From NCBI RefSeq assembly GCF_900116605.1, contig NZ_FPBC01000004.1, positions 62,001-126,000 of the forward strand: a stretch of DNA of 64,000 bases, in the 5' to 3' direction. Position numbers and translations under genes: made by a program. The notes under the pieces were generated by a model. That model searched no databases. It was not told where the DNA came from and was given only the letters and a program-made list of their open reading frames with translations. Source of the DNA: Pseudomonas marincola (GTDB lineage: Bacteria; Pseudomonadota; Gammaproteobacteria; Pseudomonadales; Pseudomonadaceae). Of this stretch, positions 18,096 through 26,858 are shown piece after piece; position 1 is the stretch's first letter, and each line of letters starts with the position of its first letter.

Positions 18096-20255
18096 GTGAC
18101 GAATATGGAGCACAGCAGTCCGGTTAATGACCCACGCCTGAGCCATGACGATCCGCTGCTTGATGGTTTACTGATTCTCTGTCGCCTGCATGATTGCAAA
18201 GTCAGCCGCGGCAGCCTGACTGCCGGCCTGCCGCTGCCGCAACAAACCTTGTCCGCCAATTTACTCAGTCGCGCCGCAGCGCGTGCCGGTTTGCAGGCAC
18301 GCTTGCTACGCCGTGAGCTGAGCGCGATTTCGGCGCTCAATCTGCCGGTTCTGTTACTGCTCAAAGATGGCCGCAGTGCCGTGCTCAAGGCCTGGGGCGA
18401 AAATGAGCAGGCACTGATTCTCCCCTGCGAAACAGATGGCGGCGAACAATGGGTGAACGGCGCTGAGCTTGCCAACGAATACGCCGGCCAAGCATTGTTT
18501 GCCCGGCCGCGTCACGAACTGGAGCAAGCGCGCAATCCACTGATGCCCAGAATGACAGCGTGGTTTCGCGACACTTTGAAGCTGTCACGCTGGCTGTATG
18601 CCGACGCCGTGCTGGCCAGTCTGCTGATTAACGTGTTGGGGCTGCTGGTTCCGTTATTTGTGATGCAAACCTACGACCGCGTGGTGCCCAATCAGGCGAC
18701 GGCGACGCTATGGGTATTGGCCATTGGCTTGCTGATCGGGGCGGGGTTCGAGTTGTTGCTGCGCGTGCTGCGCGCGCACCTGCTGGACACCGCCGGCAAA
18801 AAGACCGACATCGTGTTATCCGCCACGCTGTTCGAGCGCATCACCGGCATGTCCATGAAGTCGCGACCGGCCACCGTCGGCGGCTTTGCCCAGAGTATTC
18901 ATGACTTCCAAGGCCTGCGCGAGTTTCTCACCGCTGTTACCCTGACCAGCCTGATCGACTTGCCGTTCGCGCTGTTGATGATTGCAGTTATCGGCCTGCT
19001 CGGCGGCTGGCTGGTGGTGATCCCGCTGCTGGCATTTCCACTCACCGCCCTGTTCGCCTGGATCATTCAAGTGCGCCTGCGCGATACCGTGGAACGCAGC
19101 CTGGTGCTGGCCGCACAACGTCAGGCGTTGCTGATCGAAACCCTCGGCGGGCTGGAAACCCTCAAGGCCTGTGGCGCCGAGAGTGAACGCCAGCATCAGT
19201 GGGAGAAAACCCACGGTTCCCTGACCCGTCTCGACATGCATGCACGTTTTCTGGCCTCACTGGCCACCAATGGCACGTTGTTCCTTCAGCAGTTCGCCGG
19301 CATGAGCACGATTATCGCCGGCGTTTACAGCATTATCGCTGGCAATCTCAGCGTCGGCGCCCTCGTTGCCTGTTACATGCTCGGCAGCCGCGTGCTGGCA
19401 CCACTGGGCCAGGTTGCCAGTTTAATCACGCGCTACCAGCAAGCCCGCCTGACCATGACCTCAACCGATGCATTGATGGCCTTGCCACAAGAGCGCGAAG
19501 CCAAACAACGGCCACTGGAACGCACCCAGCTTAAAGGCGCGCTGGAAGTGCGTGGCGTTACGTTCAGTTACCCGGAGCAAAGCACGCCAGCGCTGGCCGG
19601 AGTCAGCTTGCGCATGGCAGCGGGCGAGCGGATTGGCATCATCGGTCGCAGCGGTTCCGGCAAGAGCACATTGGCCAGATTACTCATGGCGTTCTACAGC
19701 CCGGATGAAGGCCAAATACTCCTCGACGACCTCGACCTGCGCCAGCTCGATGTCGCCGACCTGCGTCACCAGATCGGTTACGTCTCGCATGACCTGCCCC
19801 TGCTGGCGGGCAGTTTGCGCGACAACCTGACCCTCGGCGCGCGTTATGTCAGTGATGCGCGGATGCTTGAAGTTGCCGAGCTAACCGGCGTCAACGAGCT
19901 GGCCAGACAACACCCGCAAGGCTTTGACCGACCCGTGGGCGAACGCGGCCAACTGCTTTCGGGTGGCCAGCGCCAGGCCGTTTTGATCGCCCGCGCCATG
20001 CTCCTCGACCCGCCAATTCTGGTGTTGGATGAGCCTACCAGCGCAATGGATAACAGCAGCGAAGATGCCCTGCGCGGCAAGCTGATGAGCTGGGCGAAAG
20101 ACAAAACCGTGCTGCTGATTACCCATCGCATGTCGATGCTCAGCCTCGTTGAGCGACTGATTGTCATGGATAACGGGCACATCGTTGCCGATGGTCCGAA
20201 AGAAACCGTGATTGATGCATTGCGTAAGGGCCGTGTTGGCCCGGCTGCGGGGTGA
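18096..20255 (+). CDS. lapB: LapB-type type I secretion ABC transporter
   Basis: A 719-residue permease-ATPase of the HlyB/LssB class. An N-terminal C39-peptidase-like domain (about 1-140) lacks the catalytic Cys in the usual place, so it should bind rather than cleave the substrate. Next come about six transmembrane helices (residues 165-440) and the ATPase, with Walker A GRSGSGKST, signature LLSGGQRQAVLIARA, Walker B ILVLDEPTSAMD and switch His in LLITHRMS. It drives export of LapA across the envelope together with LapC and LapE. The start is GTG at 18096 with TAGGAG nine bases upstream; ATG at 18105 is a less well-spaced alternative. lapC begins only a few bases after its stop. Confidence 0.95.
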   Translation: MTNMEHSSPVNDPRLSHDDPLLDGLLILCRLHDCKVSRGSLTAGLPLPQQTLSANLLSRAAARAGLQARLLRRELSAISALNLPVLLLLKDGRSAVLKAWGENEQALILPCETDGGEQWVNGAELANEYAGQALFARPRHELEQARNPLMPRMTAWFRDTLKLSRWLYADAVLASLLINVLGLLVPLFVMQTYDRVVPNQATATLWVLAIGLLIGAGFELLLRVLRAHLLDTAGKKTDIVLSATLFERITGMSMKSRPATVGGFAQSIHDFQGLREFLTAVTLTSLIDLPFALLMIAVIGLLGGWLVVIPLLAFPLTALFAWIIQVRLRDTVERSLVLAAQRQALLIETLGGLETLKACGAESERQHQWEKTHGSLTRLDMHARFLASLATNGTLFLQQFAGMSTIIAGVYSIIAGNLSVGALVACYMLGSRVLAPLGQVASLITRYQQARLTMTSTDALMALPQEREAKQRPLERTQLKGALEVRGVTFSYPEQSTPALAGVSLRMAAGERIGIIGRSGSGKSTLARLLMAFYSPDEGQILLDDLDLRQLDVADLRHQIGYVSHDLPLLAGSLRDNLTLGARYVSDARMLEVAELTGVNELARQHPQGFDRPVGERGQLLSGGQRQAVLIARAMLLDPPILVLDEPTSAMDNSSEDALRGKLMSWAKDKTVLLITHRMSMLSLVERLIVMDNGHIVADGPKETVIDALRKGRVGPAAG

Positions 20256-20259
20256 GGTG

Positions 20260-21609
20260 ATGACGACTGACAGCAGCTATTTCGTCAACCAGCGGCCGAA
20301 CAGGAAAGACGCCGAGTTCATGCCCGAAGTCGAGGGCGTGATGCTTGAGGATTCGCCCTGGCTTTCACGCGTCACCCTTTGGGTGGTCTGTGCGTGCCTG
20401 GTTGCAGCCGTGGTGTGGGCCAAGTTCGCGATACTCGAAGAGGTGACTACCGGTCAGGGCAAAGCCATTCCATCAAGCAAGATTCAGGTAATCCAGAACC
20501 TTGAAGGCGGCATTGTCAGCGAGATATTCGTCCGTGAAGGTCAGGTGGTCGAGAAAGGCGACGTGCTGCTGCGCCTCGACGACACCCGCTTTCTCTCGAA
20601 CAAAGGCGAAAGCGATGCCGACCGGCTCGCCCTGATCGCCCGGATCGAACGCCTGACTGCGGAGGCCGAAGGCCGCCCGTTGAAGATGCCAGAAGAAATT
20701 GCCAGCAAAGCCCCACAACTGGCACTGGATGAGGAAGGCCTGTACCGCTCCCGTCAGGATCGCTTGCAAAGCGAGCAACGCACGCTGGGCGAACAACTGC
20801 GCCAGAAGCAACAGGAATTGGCCGAGTACCGCTCGAAAGCCCAGCAATACAGCTCGGGGCTTGGTTTGGTTCAGCAGGAACTGAACATGTCACAGCCGCT
20901 GGTCAAGAGTGGCGCCATCTCGCAGGTCGAGATTCTGCGGTTGCGCCGCACAGCGGTGGAAATGCGTGGCTCGCTGGATGCAACCAAACTGGCCATTCCG
21001 CGCGCCGAGTCGGCGATTAACGAAATCAAAAGCAAGGTGGACGAGTCCGAGTTGGCGTTTCGCTCCGATGCGTTCAAGGAGCTCAATGATGCGCGCACAG
21101 AGCTTAAGAAACTCAGCGCCAGCACCGAGGCGATAGATGACCGCGTCAGCCGCACCACGGTAGTTTCACCGGTGCGCGGCATCGTTAAGCAACTCAAGGT
21201 CAACACCATCGGCGGCGTGGTTCAGCCGGGCAATGACATGATCGAGATTGTACCGCTGGACGACAATCTGCTGATCGAAGCCAAGGTGCGCCCACAGGAT
21301 GTGGCCTTTCTCCATCCGGGGCAAAAGGCCATGGTCAAGTTCAGCGCCTACGACTACACCATTTACGGTGGTCTCAAAGCCAATCTGGAACTGATCAGCG
21401 CCGACACCATCACCGATGATGAAGGCAACAGTTTCTACCTGATTCAAGTGCGCACTGAAAAAAGCCATTTAGGCGGAGATGACCACCCGTTAACCATTAT
21501 TCCCGGCATGATCGCCACTGTAGATATCGTAACCGGCGAGAAAAGCGTGCTCGACTACTTGCTCAAACCGGTGCTCAAAGCCAGAACCGAAGCCCTGCGC
21601 GAACGCTGA
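20260..21609 (+). CDS. lapC: LapC-type HlyD-family membrane fusion protein
   Basis: A 449-residue periplasmic adaptor with one N-terminal transmembrane helix (about 30-50, TLWVVCACLVAAVVWAKF), a biotinyl-lipoyl-like segment (IQNLEGGIVSEIFVREGQVVEKGDVLLRLDD), a long alpha-helical coiled-coil hairpin (about 110-290), and the C-terminal beta-barrel with VRPQDVAFLHPGQKAMVKFSAYDYTIYG. It links LapB to LapE. Either ATG at 20260 or GTG at 20257 could be the start; both lie 1-5 bases after the lapB stop, so coupling is likely. It ends one base before the stop of the convergent DTW gene, with no room for a terminator between them. Confidence 0.94.
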   Translation: MTTDSSYFVNQRPNRKDAEFMPEVEGVMLEDSPWLSRVTLWVVCACLVAAVVWAKFAILEEVTTGQGKAIPSSKIQVIQNLEGGIVSEIFVREGQVVEKGDVLLRLDDTRFLSNKGESDADRLALIARIERLTAEAEGRPLKMPEEIASKAPQLALDEEGLYRSRQDRLQSEQRTLGEQLRQKQQELAEYRSKAQQYSSGLGLVQQELNMSQPLVKSGAISQVEILRLRRTAVEMRGSLDATKLAIPRAESAINEIKSKVDESELAFRSDAFKELNDARTELKKLSASTEAIDDRVSRTTVVSPVRGIVKQLKVNTIGGVVQPGNDMIEIVPLDDNLLIEAKVRPQDVAFLHPGQKAMVKFSAYDYTIYGGLKANLELISADTITDDEGNSFYLIQVRTEKSHLGGDDHPLTIIPGMIATVDIVTGEKSVLDYLLKPVLKARTEALRER

Positions 21610-21610
21610 T

Positions 21611-22264
21611 TCAGTCAGCCTGCTCGGGCGAATCCGGGCCGGTTTTAGGTGCCGCCGTTGCGGCACCGCCCGCGTGATTACGCTGATAGGTCTCAGCGCC
21701 CATCGCCGCGATCTGGCCTTCGATCAAGGCCTCGAATGGCTTGAGCAATTCGCCAAACTGCGCGGGCTTCTCGATAGCCTCAAGTGCCACCACAATCGCT
21801 TCAATAGTCGATAACGCGCCAGGCTCTGGCGCCTTGCGCAAGCGATAGCGTGAACTCAACCCGGACGGCAAAGTGATGCGCGGCAACGCTTGCAGCAGTG
21901 GATTGCAATACAGCAACTTGCGCGCCTTGCGCCACGTACCATCCGGCACCACCAGCAATAACGGCGTGGCCACTGCAGCCTGGGCAAAGTCTGCGACCGG
22001 CACGGCCTCATCCCCCGGAAACAGCAAGCAAGGGCGATAGCCTGGCAACGCCAACCAGTCTTCCAGTTGGCTGAATGTTTCGCCGACCTCAAGCTGTGCG
22101 TTATCCAGCCCCAGAGCCGCTAACCGGGCGGTGTTCAGCGCATGCCCCGCCTCGCTGCTGTGCTGCAGGATCAGCACCCGCGTGCGGCAGTGCAAATGCG
22201 GAATCATGGCGCACAAGCAGCGCGTCTGCGGCCGTTTACAACGCTCACATTCAGGCCGCGCCAT
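21611..22264 (-). CDS. DTW-domain protein, tRNA uridine aminocarboxypropyltransferase-like
   Basis: A 217-residue DTW-domain protein. The N-terminal zinc-binding Cys set is C6, C9, C15 and C17 (CERCKRPQTRCLC), followed by LILQHSSEAGHALNTARL and the family motif DGTWRKA near residue 118. E. coli TapT (YfiP) and relatives transfer the aminocarboxypropyl group of SAM to a tRNA uridine (acp3U47). The family assignment is firm; substrate identity is inferred. The C-terminus ends in a low-complexity Ala/Gly stretch. It converges on lapC. Confidence 0.88.
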   Translation of the reverse strand: MARPECERCKRPQTRCLCAMIPHLHCRTRVLILQHSSEAGHALNTARLAALGLDNAQLEVGETFSQLEDWLALPGYRPCLLFPGDEAVPVADFAQAAVATPLLLVVPDGTWRKARKLLYCNPLLQALPRITLPSGLSSRYRLRKAPEPGALSTIEAIVVALEAIEKPAQFGELLKPFEALIEGQIAAMGAETYQRNHAGGAATAAPKTGPDSPEQAD

Positions 22265-22305
22265 AGCCGCCCCGCGCGTCTGACGACTTCTGAATCTGCT
22301 GACTG

Positions 22306-23199
22306 TTATTGCGCATTAAGCTGTGCCTTGAGCAAGTCGCGGAAGGTTTGAATCAGTGGCTCGCGCGTTCGTCCGCGGCGCAAAATCAGCGAAAACGGCG
22401 CCTGATATCCAAAGGTGGCCGGGAGCAAAACCCGTAATTCTTTGCGGTCGACCCAATACTGCGCGTAATGCTCGGGCAGATAACCGATGTAGGCGCCCGA
22501 AAGCACCAGAATCAGTTGGGCTTCCATTGAATCCACCGTGGCCGCGCTGTGCTTGAAACCGTGCCGCGCCAGTTCGGCCTGACTCCAGTATCCACGCCCC
22601 ACCATGCGCTGCTGGGTAATCACCTCAGCCGGAATGCGCCGCTGGGTATAAAGCGAGTGACGCTCACTGCAATACAGCCAGTGTTGTTCACGGTAAAGCG
22701 GCTGATATATCAAGCCAGTCATGCGGGTCGAGAACGCGCCAATGGCGATATCCAGGCGGTTATCGAGCACCGCCAACTGCAACTCATACGGGCTCATCAC
22801 CGACAAATGCAGGTGCACGCCGGGGTGTTCGAGGCTGTAGGCGCCAATCACCTCAGCCAGGGGCAACGAGCTATCGCCCACGGTCGAGTCCAACACGCCC
22901 AGATTCAGCGTGCCGCGCAACTCGCCCTTGAGCGCTGCAGAATAGCGCTCGAATCCTTCCAGCTCACTCAACAGACGCAGCGTCTCTTGATAGAACAACT
23001 CACCTTTGCTGGTCAGGCTGAAACCACCGCGCCCACGGTGGCACAGCACGAGGCCGAGCTGGGATTCCAGTTGGCTCATATAAGTACTGATGGCCGAGGT
23101 CGATAAATTCAGCTCGGGCTGCGCCGCTGCAAAGCCCTGATTGCGGACCACACTGACAAAAATCCGCAGTAACTTCAGGTCGGGCAAGGTTTGGCTCAT
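22306..23199 (-). CDS. LysR-family regulator of the guanidinobutyrate locus (GbuR-like)
   Basis: A 297-residue LysR regulator: N-terminal winged helix (LKLLRIFVSVVRNQGFAAAQPELNLSTSAISTYMSQLE, split here as LRIFVSVVRNQGFAAAQ and LNLSTSAISTYMSQLE) and a periplasmic-binding-like effector domain. ATG at 23199 has GGAG seven bases upstream and is preferred over GTG at 23205. It is divergent from the ureohydrolase gene, the same arrangement as P. aeruginosa gbuR-gbuA, so it probably activates gbuA and the downstream genes in response to 4-guanidinobutyrate. The effector is inferred from context only. Confidence 0.85.
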   Translation of the reverse strand: MSQTLPDLKLLRIFVSVVRNQGFAAAQPELNLSTSAISTYMSQLESQLGLVLCHRGRGGFSLTSKGELFYQETLRLLSELEGFERYSAALKGELRGTLNLGVLDSTVGDSSLPLAEVIGAYSLEHPGVHLHLSVMSPYELQLAVLDNRLDIAIGAFSTRMTGLIYQPLYREQHWLYCSERHSLYTQRRIPAEVITQQRMVGRGYWSQAELARHGFKHSAATVDSMEAQLILVLSGAYIGYLPEHYAQYWVDRKELRVLLPATFGYQAPFSLILRRGRTREPLIQTFRDLLKAQLNAQ

Positions 23200-23301
23200 G
23201 AACACTCCACACGAATCAGCGGCCGTTGGCGACGCGAGGGAACGCCGATGGGCCGGGACTGCAATTCATTCAACTGCAACGGCGCTAAGTGTACATGCCA
23301 A

Positions 23302-23323
23302 TAGTTTAGAAAATCATGAACTA
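23302..23323. promoter_or_regulatory. Dyad in the LysR / gbuA intergenic region
   Basis: TAGTT-N12-AACTA lies 90 bases before the gbuA start, between the divergent genes. Short inverted repeats of T-N11-A type are typical LysR-regulator sites. The arms are only 5 bp, so this is tentative. Confidence 0.35.
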
Positions 23324-23412
23324 AGTTTTTTCTCCCAGCGATTTTTCCGCAAGCCGTCCTGACCAAGAATTCCCTCACTGAAATTTAAAACCATAAAAAC
23401 TGTGAGGCCTCC

Positions 23413-24372
23413 ATGGAAAAGAATCTGCACCAGCCACTTGGCGGCAACGAGATGCCACGCTTCGGCGGGATCGCCACCATGATGCGCTTGCCGCATATTC
23501 AGTCGCCTGCAGAGCGCGCCGAACTCGACGTTGGTTTCGTCGGTGTTCCCCTCGACATCGGCACTTCACTGCGCTCCGGCACCCGCTTTGGCCCACGCGA
23601 GATTCGCGCTCAGTCGGTCATGATCCGCCCCTACAACATGGCCACTGGCGCTGCGCCGTTTGATTCGCTGAATATCGCCGACATCGGTGATGTGCCAATC
23701 AACACCTTCAACATGGCTGAAGCCGTTCGCATCATTGAACAATCCTACGACCAGATCGTTGCAGACGGCATCCTGCCGCTGACACTGGGCGGCGACCACA
23801 CCATCACTCTGCCGATTCTGCGTGCGCTAAAGAAGAAGCACGGCAAGATCGGTCTGGTGCATATCGATGCGCACGCCGACGTCAACGATCACATGTTTGG
23901 CGAGAAAATCGCCCACGGCACCACCTTCCGCCGCGCCGTTGAAGAAGGTCTGCTCGACTGCGACCGCGTCGTGCAGATTGGCTTGCGGGCTCAGGGTTAC
24001 ACCGCAGAAGACTTCAACTGGAGCCGCAAGCAGGGTTTCCGCGTGGTCCAGGCCGAAGAATGCTGGCACAAATCGCTGGAGCCGCTGATGGCTGAAGTCC
24101 GCGAGAAAGTCGGCGGCGGCCCGGTTTACCTGTCGTTCGATATCGACGGCATCGATCCGGCCTGGGCGCCGGGCACCGGCACCCCTGAAATTGGCGGTTT
24201 GACCACCATTCAGGCCATCGAAGTCATTCGTGGCTGTCAGGGCCTGGACATTATCGGCGGCGATCTGGTCGAGGTCTCCCCCCCTTACGACACCACCGGC
24301 AACACTTCGCTGTTGGGTGCCAACCTGCTGTACGAAATGCTCTGCATTTTGCCAGGTGTTGAACGCCGGTAA
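23413..24372 (+). CDS. gbuA: Guanidinobutyrase-type ureohydrolase
   Basis: A 319-residue manganese ureohydrolase of the arginase/agmatinase fold. Metal-binding motifs are intact: LGGDHTIT, HIDAHADVNDH and SFDIDGIDPAWAPGTGTPE. The family splits 4-guanidinobutyrate into 4-aminobutyrate and urea, or acts on agmatine or guanidinopropionate. I favour guanidinobutyrase because the N-terminus (LHQPLGGNEMPRFGGIATMMRLP), the length and the neighbours (divergent LysR gene; SSS symporter and NCS1 permease downstream) match the P. aeruginosa gbu locus (PA1418-PA1422). Agmatinase remains possible. A hairpin at 24392-24423 follows the stop. Confidence 0.85.
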   Translation: MEKNLHQPLGGNEMPRFGGIATMMRLPHIQSPAERAELDVGFVGVPLDIGTSLRSGTRFGPREIRAQSVMIRPYNMATGAAPFDSLNIADIGDVPINTFNMAEAVRIIEQSYDQIVADGILPLTLGGDHTITLPILRALKKKHGKIGLVHIDAHADVNDHMFGEKIAHGTTFRRAVEEGLLDCDRVVQIGLRAQGYTAEDFNWSRKQGFRVVQAEECWHKSLEPLMAEVREKVGGGPVYLSFDIDGIDPAWAPGTGTPEIGGLTTIQAIEVIRGCQGLDIIGGDLVEVSPPYDTTGNTSLLGANLLYEMLCILPGVERR

Positions 24373-24391
24373 TCGCAAGCAAACCAGCGCC

Positions 24392-24423
24392 CGCCCCATC
24401 CCGCAGCGGTAAGTGATGGGGCG
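24392..24423 (+). other. Hairpin between gbuA and the aldolase gene
   Basis: CGCCCCATC (24392-24400) pairs with GATGGGGCG (24415-24423). No U-run follows. It lies inside the presumed operon, so partial termination or processing could lower expression of the downstream genes. Confidence 0.5.
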
Positions 24424-24463
24424 CCGCGACCAACCCGATACACGCTCAAGCGGATTCAAGCCT

Positions 24464-25186
24464 ATGACTACAACAAATGAGGCTACCCTGCGCCGAGATC
24501 TCGCTGCCGCTTACCGGTTAGCGGCGATGTTCGGCTGGGATGACACGCTCTACACCCACTTCTCTGCGCGTTTGCCCGGCGAAGAGCCGCGCTTTCTGAT
24601 CAATCCATTCGGTTTGTTCTTCGAAGAAGTCAAAGCCAGTGACTTGATTATTGTCGACATGCACGGCCGCGTTATTGAGGGCAAAGCCGATTACAATGTC
24701 GCCGGCTTTACCATTCACAGCGCTGTGCACATGGCCCGCGAAGACGCCCATTGCGTCATCCACACGCACACGCTGGCCGGCATGGCCGTCGCGGCTGCCG
24801 ATAAAGGTTTGTTGCAACTCAACCAGATCAACGCCGAATTTCATCAGCGTGTGGGTTACCACACCTATGAAGGTATTGCGCTGGATCTGGGAGAACGCGA
24901 GCGACTGGTCGCTTCGCTCGACAACAATATCGCGCTGATTCTCAGGCACCACGGCTTACTCAGCGTTGGCGCCAGTGTCGCCGATGCGTTTTACGTCATG
25001 TATTACCTGAACAAAGCCTGTGAAATCCAACTCAGTGCTGCGGCGCTGCAGGGTGTCAGCGAAATGCCTGAAGCCCTCAGCCAGCATGCCTGCGAACAAT
25101 TTCAGGGGGCTGAAGGGCAACGCCAGCTGTTATGGGAGGCCTGGCTGCGCAAGCTTGATCGTGAGTGTCCCGACTACAAAAACTAA
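24464..25186 (+). CDS. Class II aldolase/adducin-family protein
   Basis: A 240-residue protein of the zinc-dependent class II aldolase fold. The zinc-site signature is seen in CVIHTHTLAG (about 98-107) and ILRHHGLLSVG (about 165-175), with an SARLP/FLINPFG phosphate-region motif near the start. The family includes fuculose-phosphate aldolase and many decarboxylase-like enzymes; the substrate here is not clear. Its place between gbuA and two transporters suggests a step in using a guanidino compound or its carbon chain, although known guanidinobutyrate breakdown (to GABA and succinate semialdehyde) does not need an aldolase. The ATG at 24464 has a weak ribosome binding site. Confidence 0.85.
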   Translation: MTTTNEATLRRDLAAAYRLAAMFGWDDTLYTHFSARLPGEEPRFLINPFGLFFEEVKASDLIIVDMHGRVIEGKADYNVAGFTIHSAVHMAREDAHCVIHTHTLAGMAVAAADKGLLQLNQINAEFHQRVGYHTYEGIALDLGERERLVASLDNNIALILRHHGLLSVGASVADAFYVMYYLNKACEIQLSAAALQGVSEMPEALSQHACEQFQGAEGQRQLLWEAWLRKLDRECPDYKN

Positions 25187-25276
25187 AACCTGCTGCACAG
25201 CGCTGGCCGCGAATGCGTTTGGCGAAGCATTAACACCAGCACTGCCTATAAAAAAAATCAGAGTGAGTGACCTGAA

Positions 25277-26668
25277 ATGACCTTAGATATCGTTGTAATC
25301 CTACTGTACGTCGCGGCCATGCTCGGGCTCGGCTTTTACGGCATGCGCCGTGCGAAAACCCGCGAAGACTACCTGGTAGCAGGTCGCAATCTGGGCCCTG
25401 GTTTTTACATGGGCACCATGGCGGCAACTGTTCTGGGCGGCGCTTCCACCATCGGCACCGTGCGCCTTGGCTATGTTTACGGCCTTTCCGGCTTCTGGCT
25501 TTGCGCAACATTGGGGCTGGGGATTGTCGGCATCAGCCTGTTCCTCGCCAAACCCCTGTTGAAACTGAAAATCTTCACCGTCACCCAAGTGCTTGAGCGC
25601 CGTTACAGCCCAACAGCGCGTACCGCCAGCGCAGCCATCATGCTGATCTACGCGCTGATGATCGGTGCCATTTCGACCATTGCCATTGGCACCGTGATGG
25701 GCGTTCTGTTCGATCTGCCGTTCTGGGTATCGATTCTGATCGGTGGCGGCATCGTAGTGGCCTACTCGACCGTTGGAGGCATGTGGTCGCTGAGCCTCAC
25801 CGATATCGTTCAGTTCCTGATCATGACCATCGGCCTGGTGTTCATTCTCATGCCTATGTCGATCAGCGATGCCGGCGGCTGGGACGCACTGGTCGCTAAA
25901 TTGCCCGCCAGCTACTTCTCGATGACCGCGATTGGCTGGGACACCATCATCACCTACTTCCTGATCTACTTCTTCGGCATCTTCATTGGCCAGGACATCT
26001 GGCAGCGTGTGTTCACCGCACGCAGTGAAAAGGTTGCCAAGGTTGCCGGCTCCGCTGCCGGGATCTACTGCGTCCTTTACGGTTTGGCCGCTGCAATCAT
26101 CGGCATGGCCGCGAAAGTGCTGATCCCGGACCTTGAAAACGTCAACAATGCATTCGCCAGCATCGTGCAACTGAGCCTGCCGGACGGCGTACGCGGCCTG
26201 GTCATTGCAGCAGCTCTGGCTGCGTTGATGTCGACCGCAAGTGCTGGCCTGCTGGCCGCATCGACCACTGCTGCGCAAGACCTCTGGCCGCTGCTGCGCA
26301 AGGGTAAGGGTAAGGGCAATGAGTCGAGCGCTCATGAAAACCGCATCTTCACCTTCTTGCTGGGCCTCGTCGTATTGGCCATCGCCCTGGTTGTCAGCGA
26401 TGTAATCAGCGCGCTGACCATGGCTTACAACCTGTTGGTTGGCGGCATGTTGATCCCGCTGCTGGGCGCTATTTACTGGAAGCACGCCTCCACTGCCGGC
26501 GCTATCGCCAGCATGGCCTTGGGCAGCCTGACCGCCTGCGTGTTCATGTACATCGACGGCCTCGAAGCCAACACGCCGATCTACTACAGCCTGGCTGCCG
26601 GTGGCGTGAGCTTTGTTGCCATCAGCCTCATGACCCGCGCCAGCACCAGCCGCATCAGCCTCGCGTAA
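25277..26668 (+). CDS. Sodium:solute symporter (SSS family)
   Basis: A 463-residue membrane protein with about 13 hydrophobic helices. Family features include YLVAGRNLGPGFYMGTMAATVLGGASTIGTVRLGY split over TM1-TM2, VAYSTVGGMWSLSLTDIVQF in mid-protein, and AALAALMSTASAGLLAASTTAAQDLW near TM8, the usual SSS sodium-site region. It imports an organic solute with sodium. The closest locus analogue is the symporter PA1418 beside gbuA; a guanidino acid is therefore the likely substrate. It follows the aldolase gene by 90 bases and is closed by a strong terminator. Confidence 0.9.
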   Translation: MTLDIVVILLYVAAMLGLGFYGMRRAKTREDYLVAGRNLGPGFYMGTMAATVLGGASTIGTVRLGYVYGLSGFWLCATLGLGIVGISLFLAKPLLKLKIFTVTQVLERRYSPTARTASAAIMLIYALMIGAISTIAIGTVMGVLFDLPFWVSILIGGGIVVAYSTVGGMWSLSLTDIVQFLIMTIGLVFILMPMSISDAGGWDALVAKLPASYFSMTAIGWDTIITYFLIYFFGIFIGQDIWQRVFTARSEKVAKVAGSAAGIYCVLYGLAAAIIGMAAKVLIPDLENVNNAFASIVQLSLPDGVRGLVIAAALAALMSTASAGLLAASTTAAQDLWPLLRKGKGKGNESSAHENRIFTFLLGLVVLAIALVVSDVISALTMAYNLLVGGMLIPLLGAIYWKHASTAGAIASMALGSLTACVFMYIDGLEANTPIYYSLAAGGVSFVAISLMTRASTSRISLA

Positions 26669-26690
26669 GGGCTGCTGCACTGATAAGACC

Positions 26691-26733
26691 ATCGACTCAG
26701 CCGCTAGCCGGCTGAGTCGATGTTTTGGTTTTA
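26691..26733 (+). terminator. Rho-independent terminator after the SSS symporter gene
   Basis: A perfect 13-bp stem (26691-26703 with 26709-26721) around CTAGC, followed by GTTTTGGTTTT. It ends the gbuA-aldolase-symporter transcript and implies a separate promoter for the NCS1 permease. Confidence 0.9.
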
Positions 26734-26858
26734 CCCCTAATAAAAAGGTCTCGCCGCGTCAGCGTGAACCTGAACCTTGCAACGATTGCTGTTTTTGAAA
26801 TCTGCCACGAACGCTTAACCCAACAACCATAATCATAAAGACTCTGGGAGTAACCCTC

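Noticed and set aside
23413..24372. Assignment as biosynthetic agmatinase (speB)
   Set aside because: Possible from the fold alone, but the divergent LysR gene, the two transporters and the N-terminal sequence fit the catabolic gbuA type better.
25301..26692. A 463-codon minus-strand frame opposite the SSS symporter
   Set aside because: It is the antisense shadow of a membrane-protein gene: a Gln/His/Asp-rich product without domain features or a ribosome binding site.
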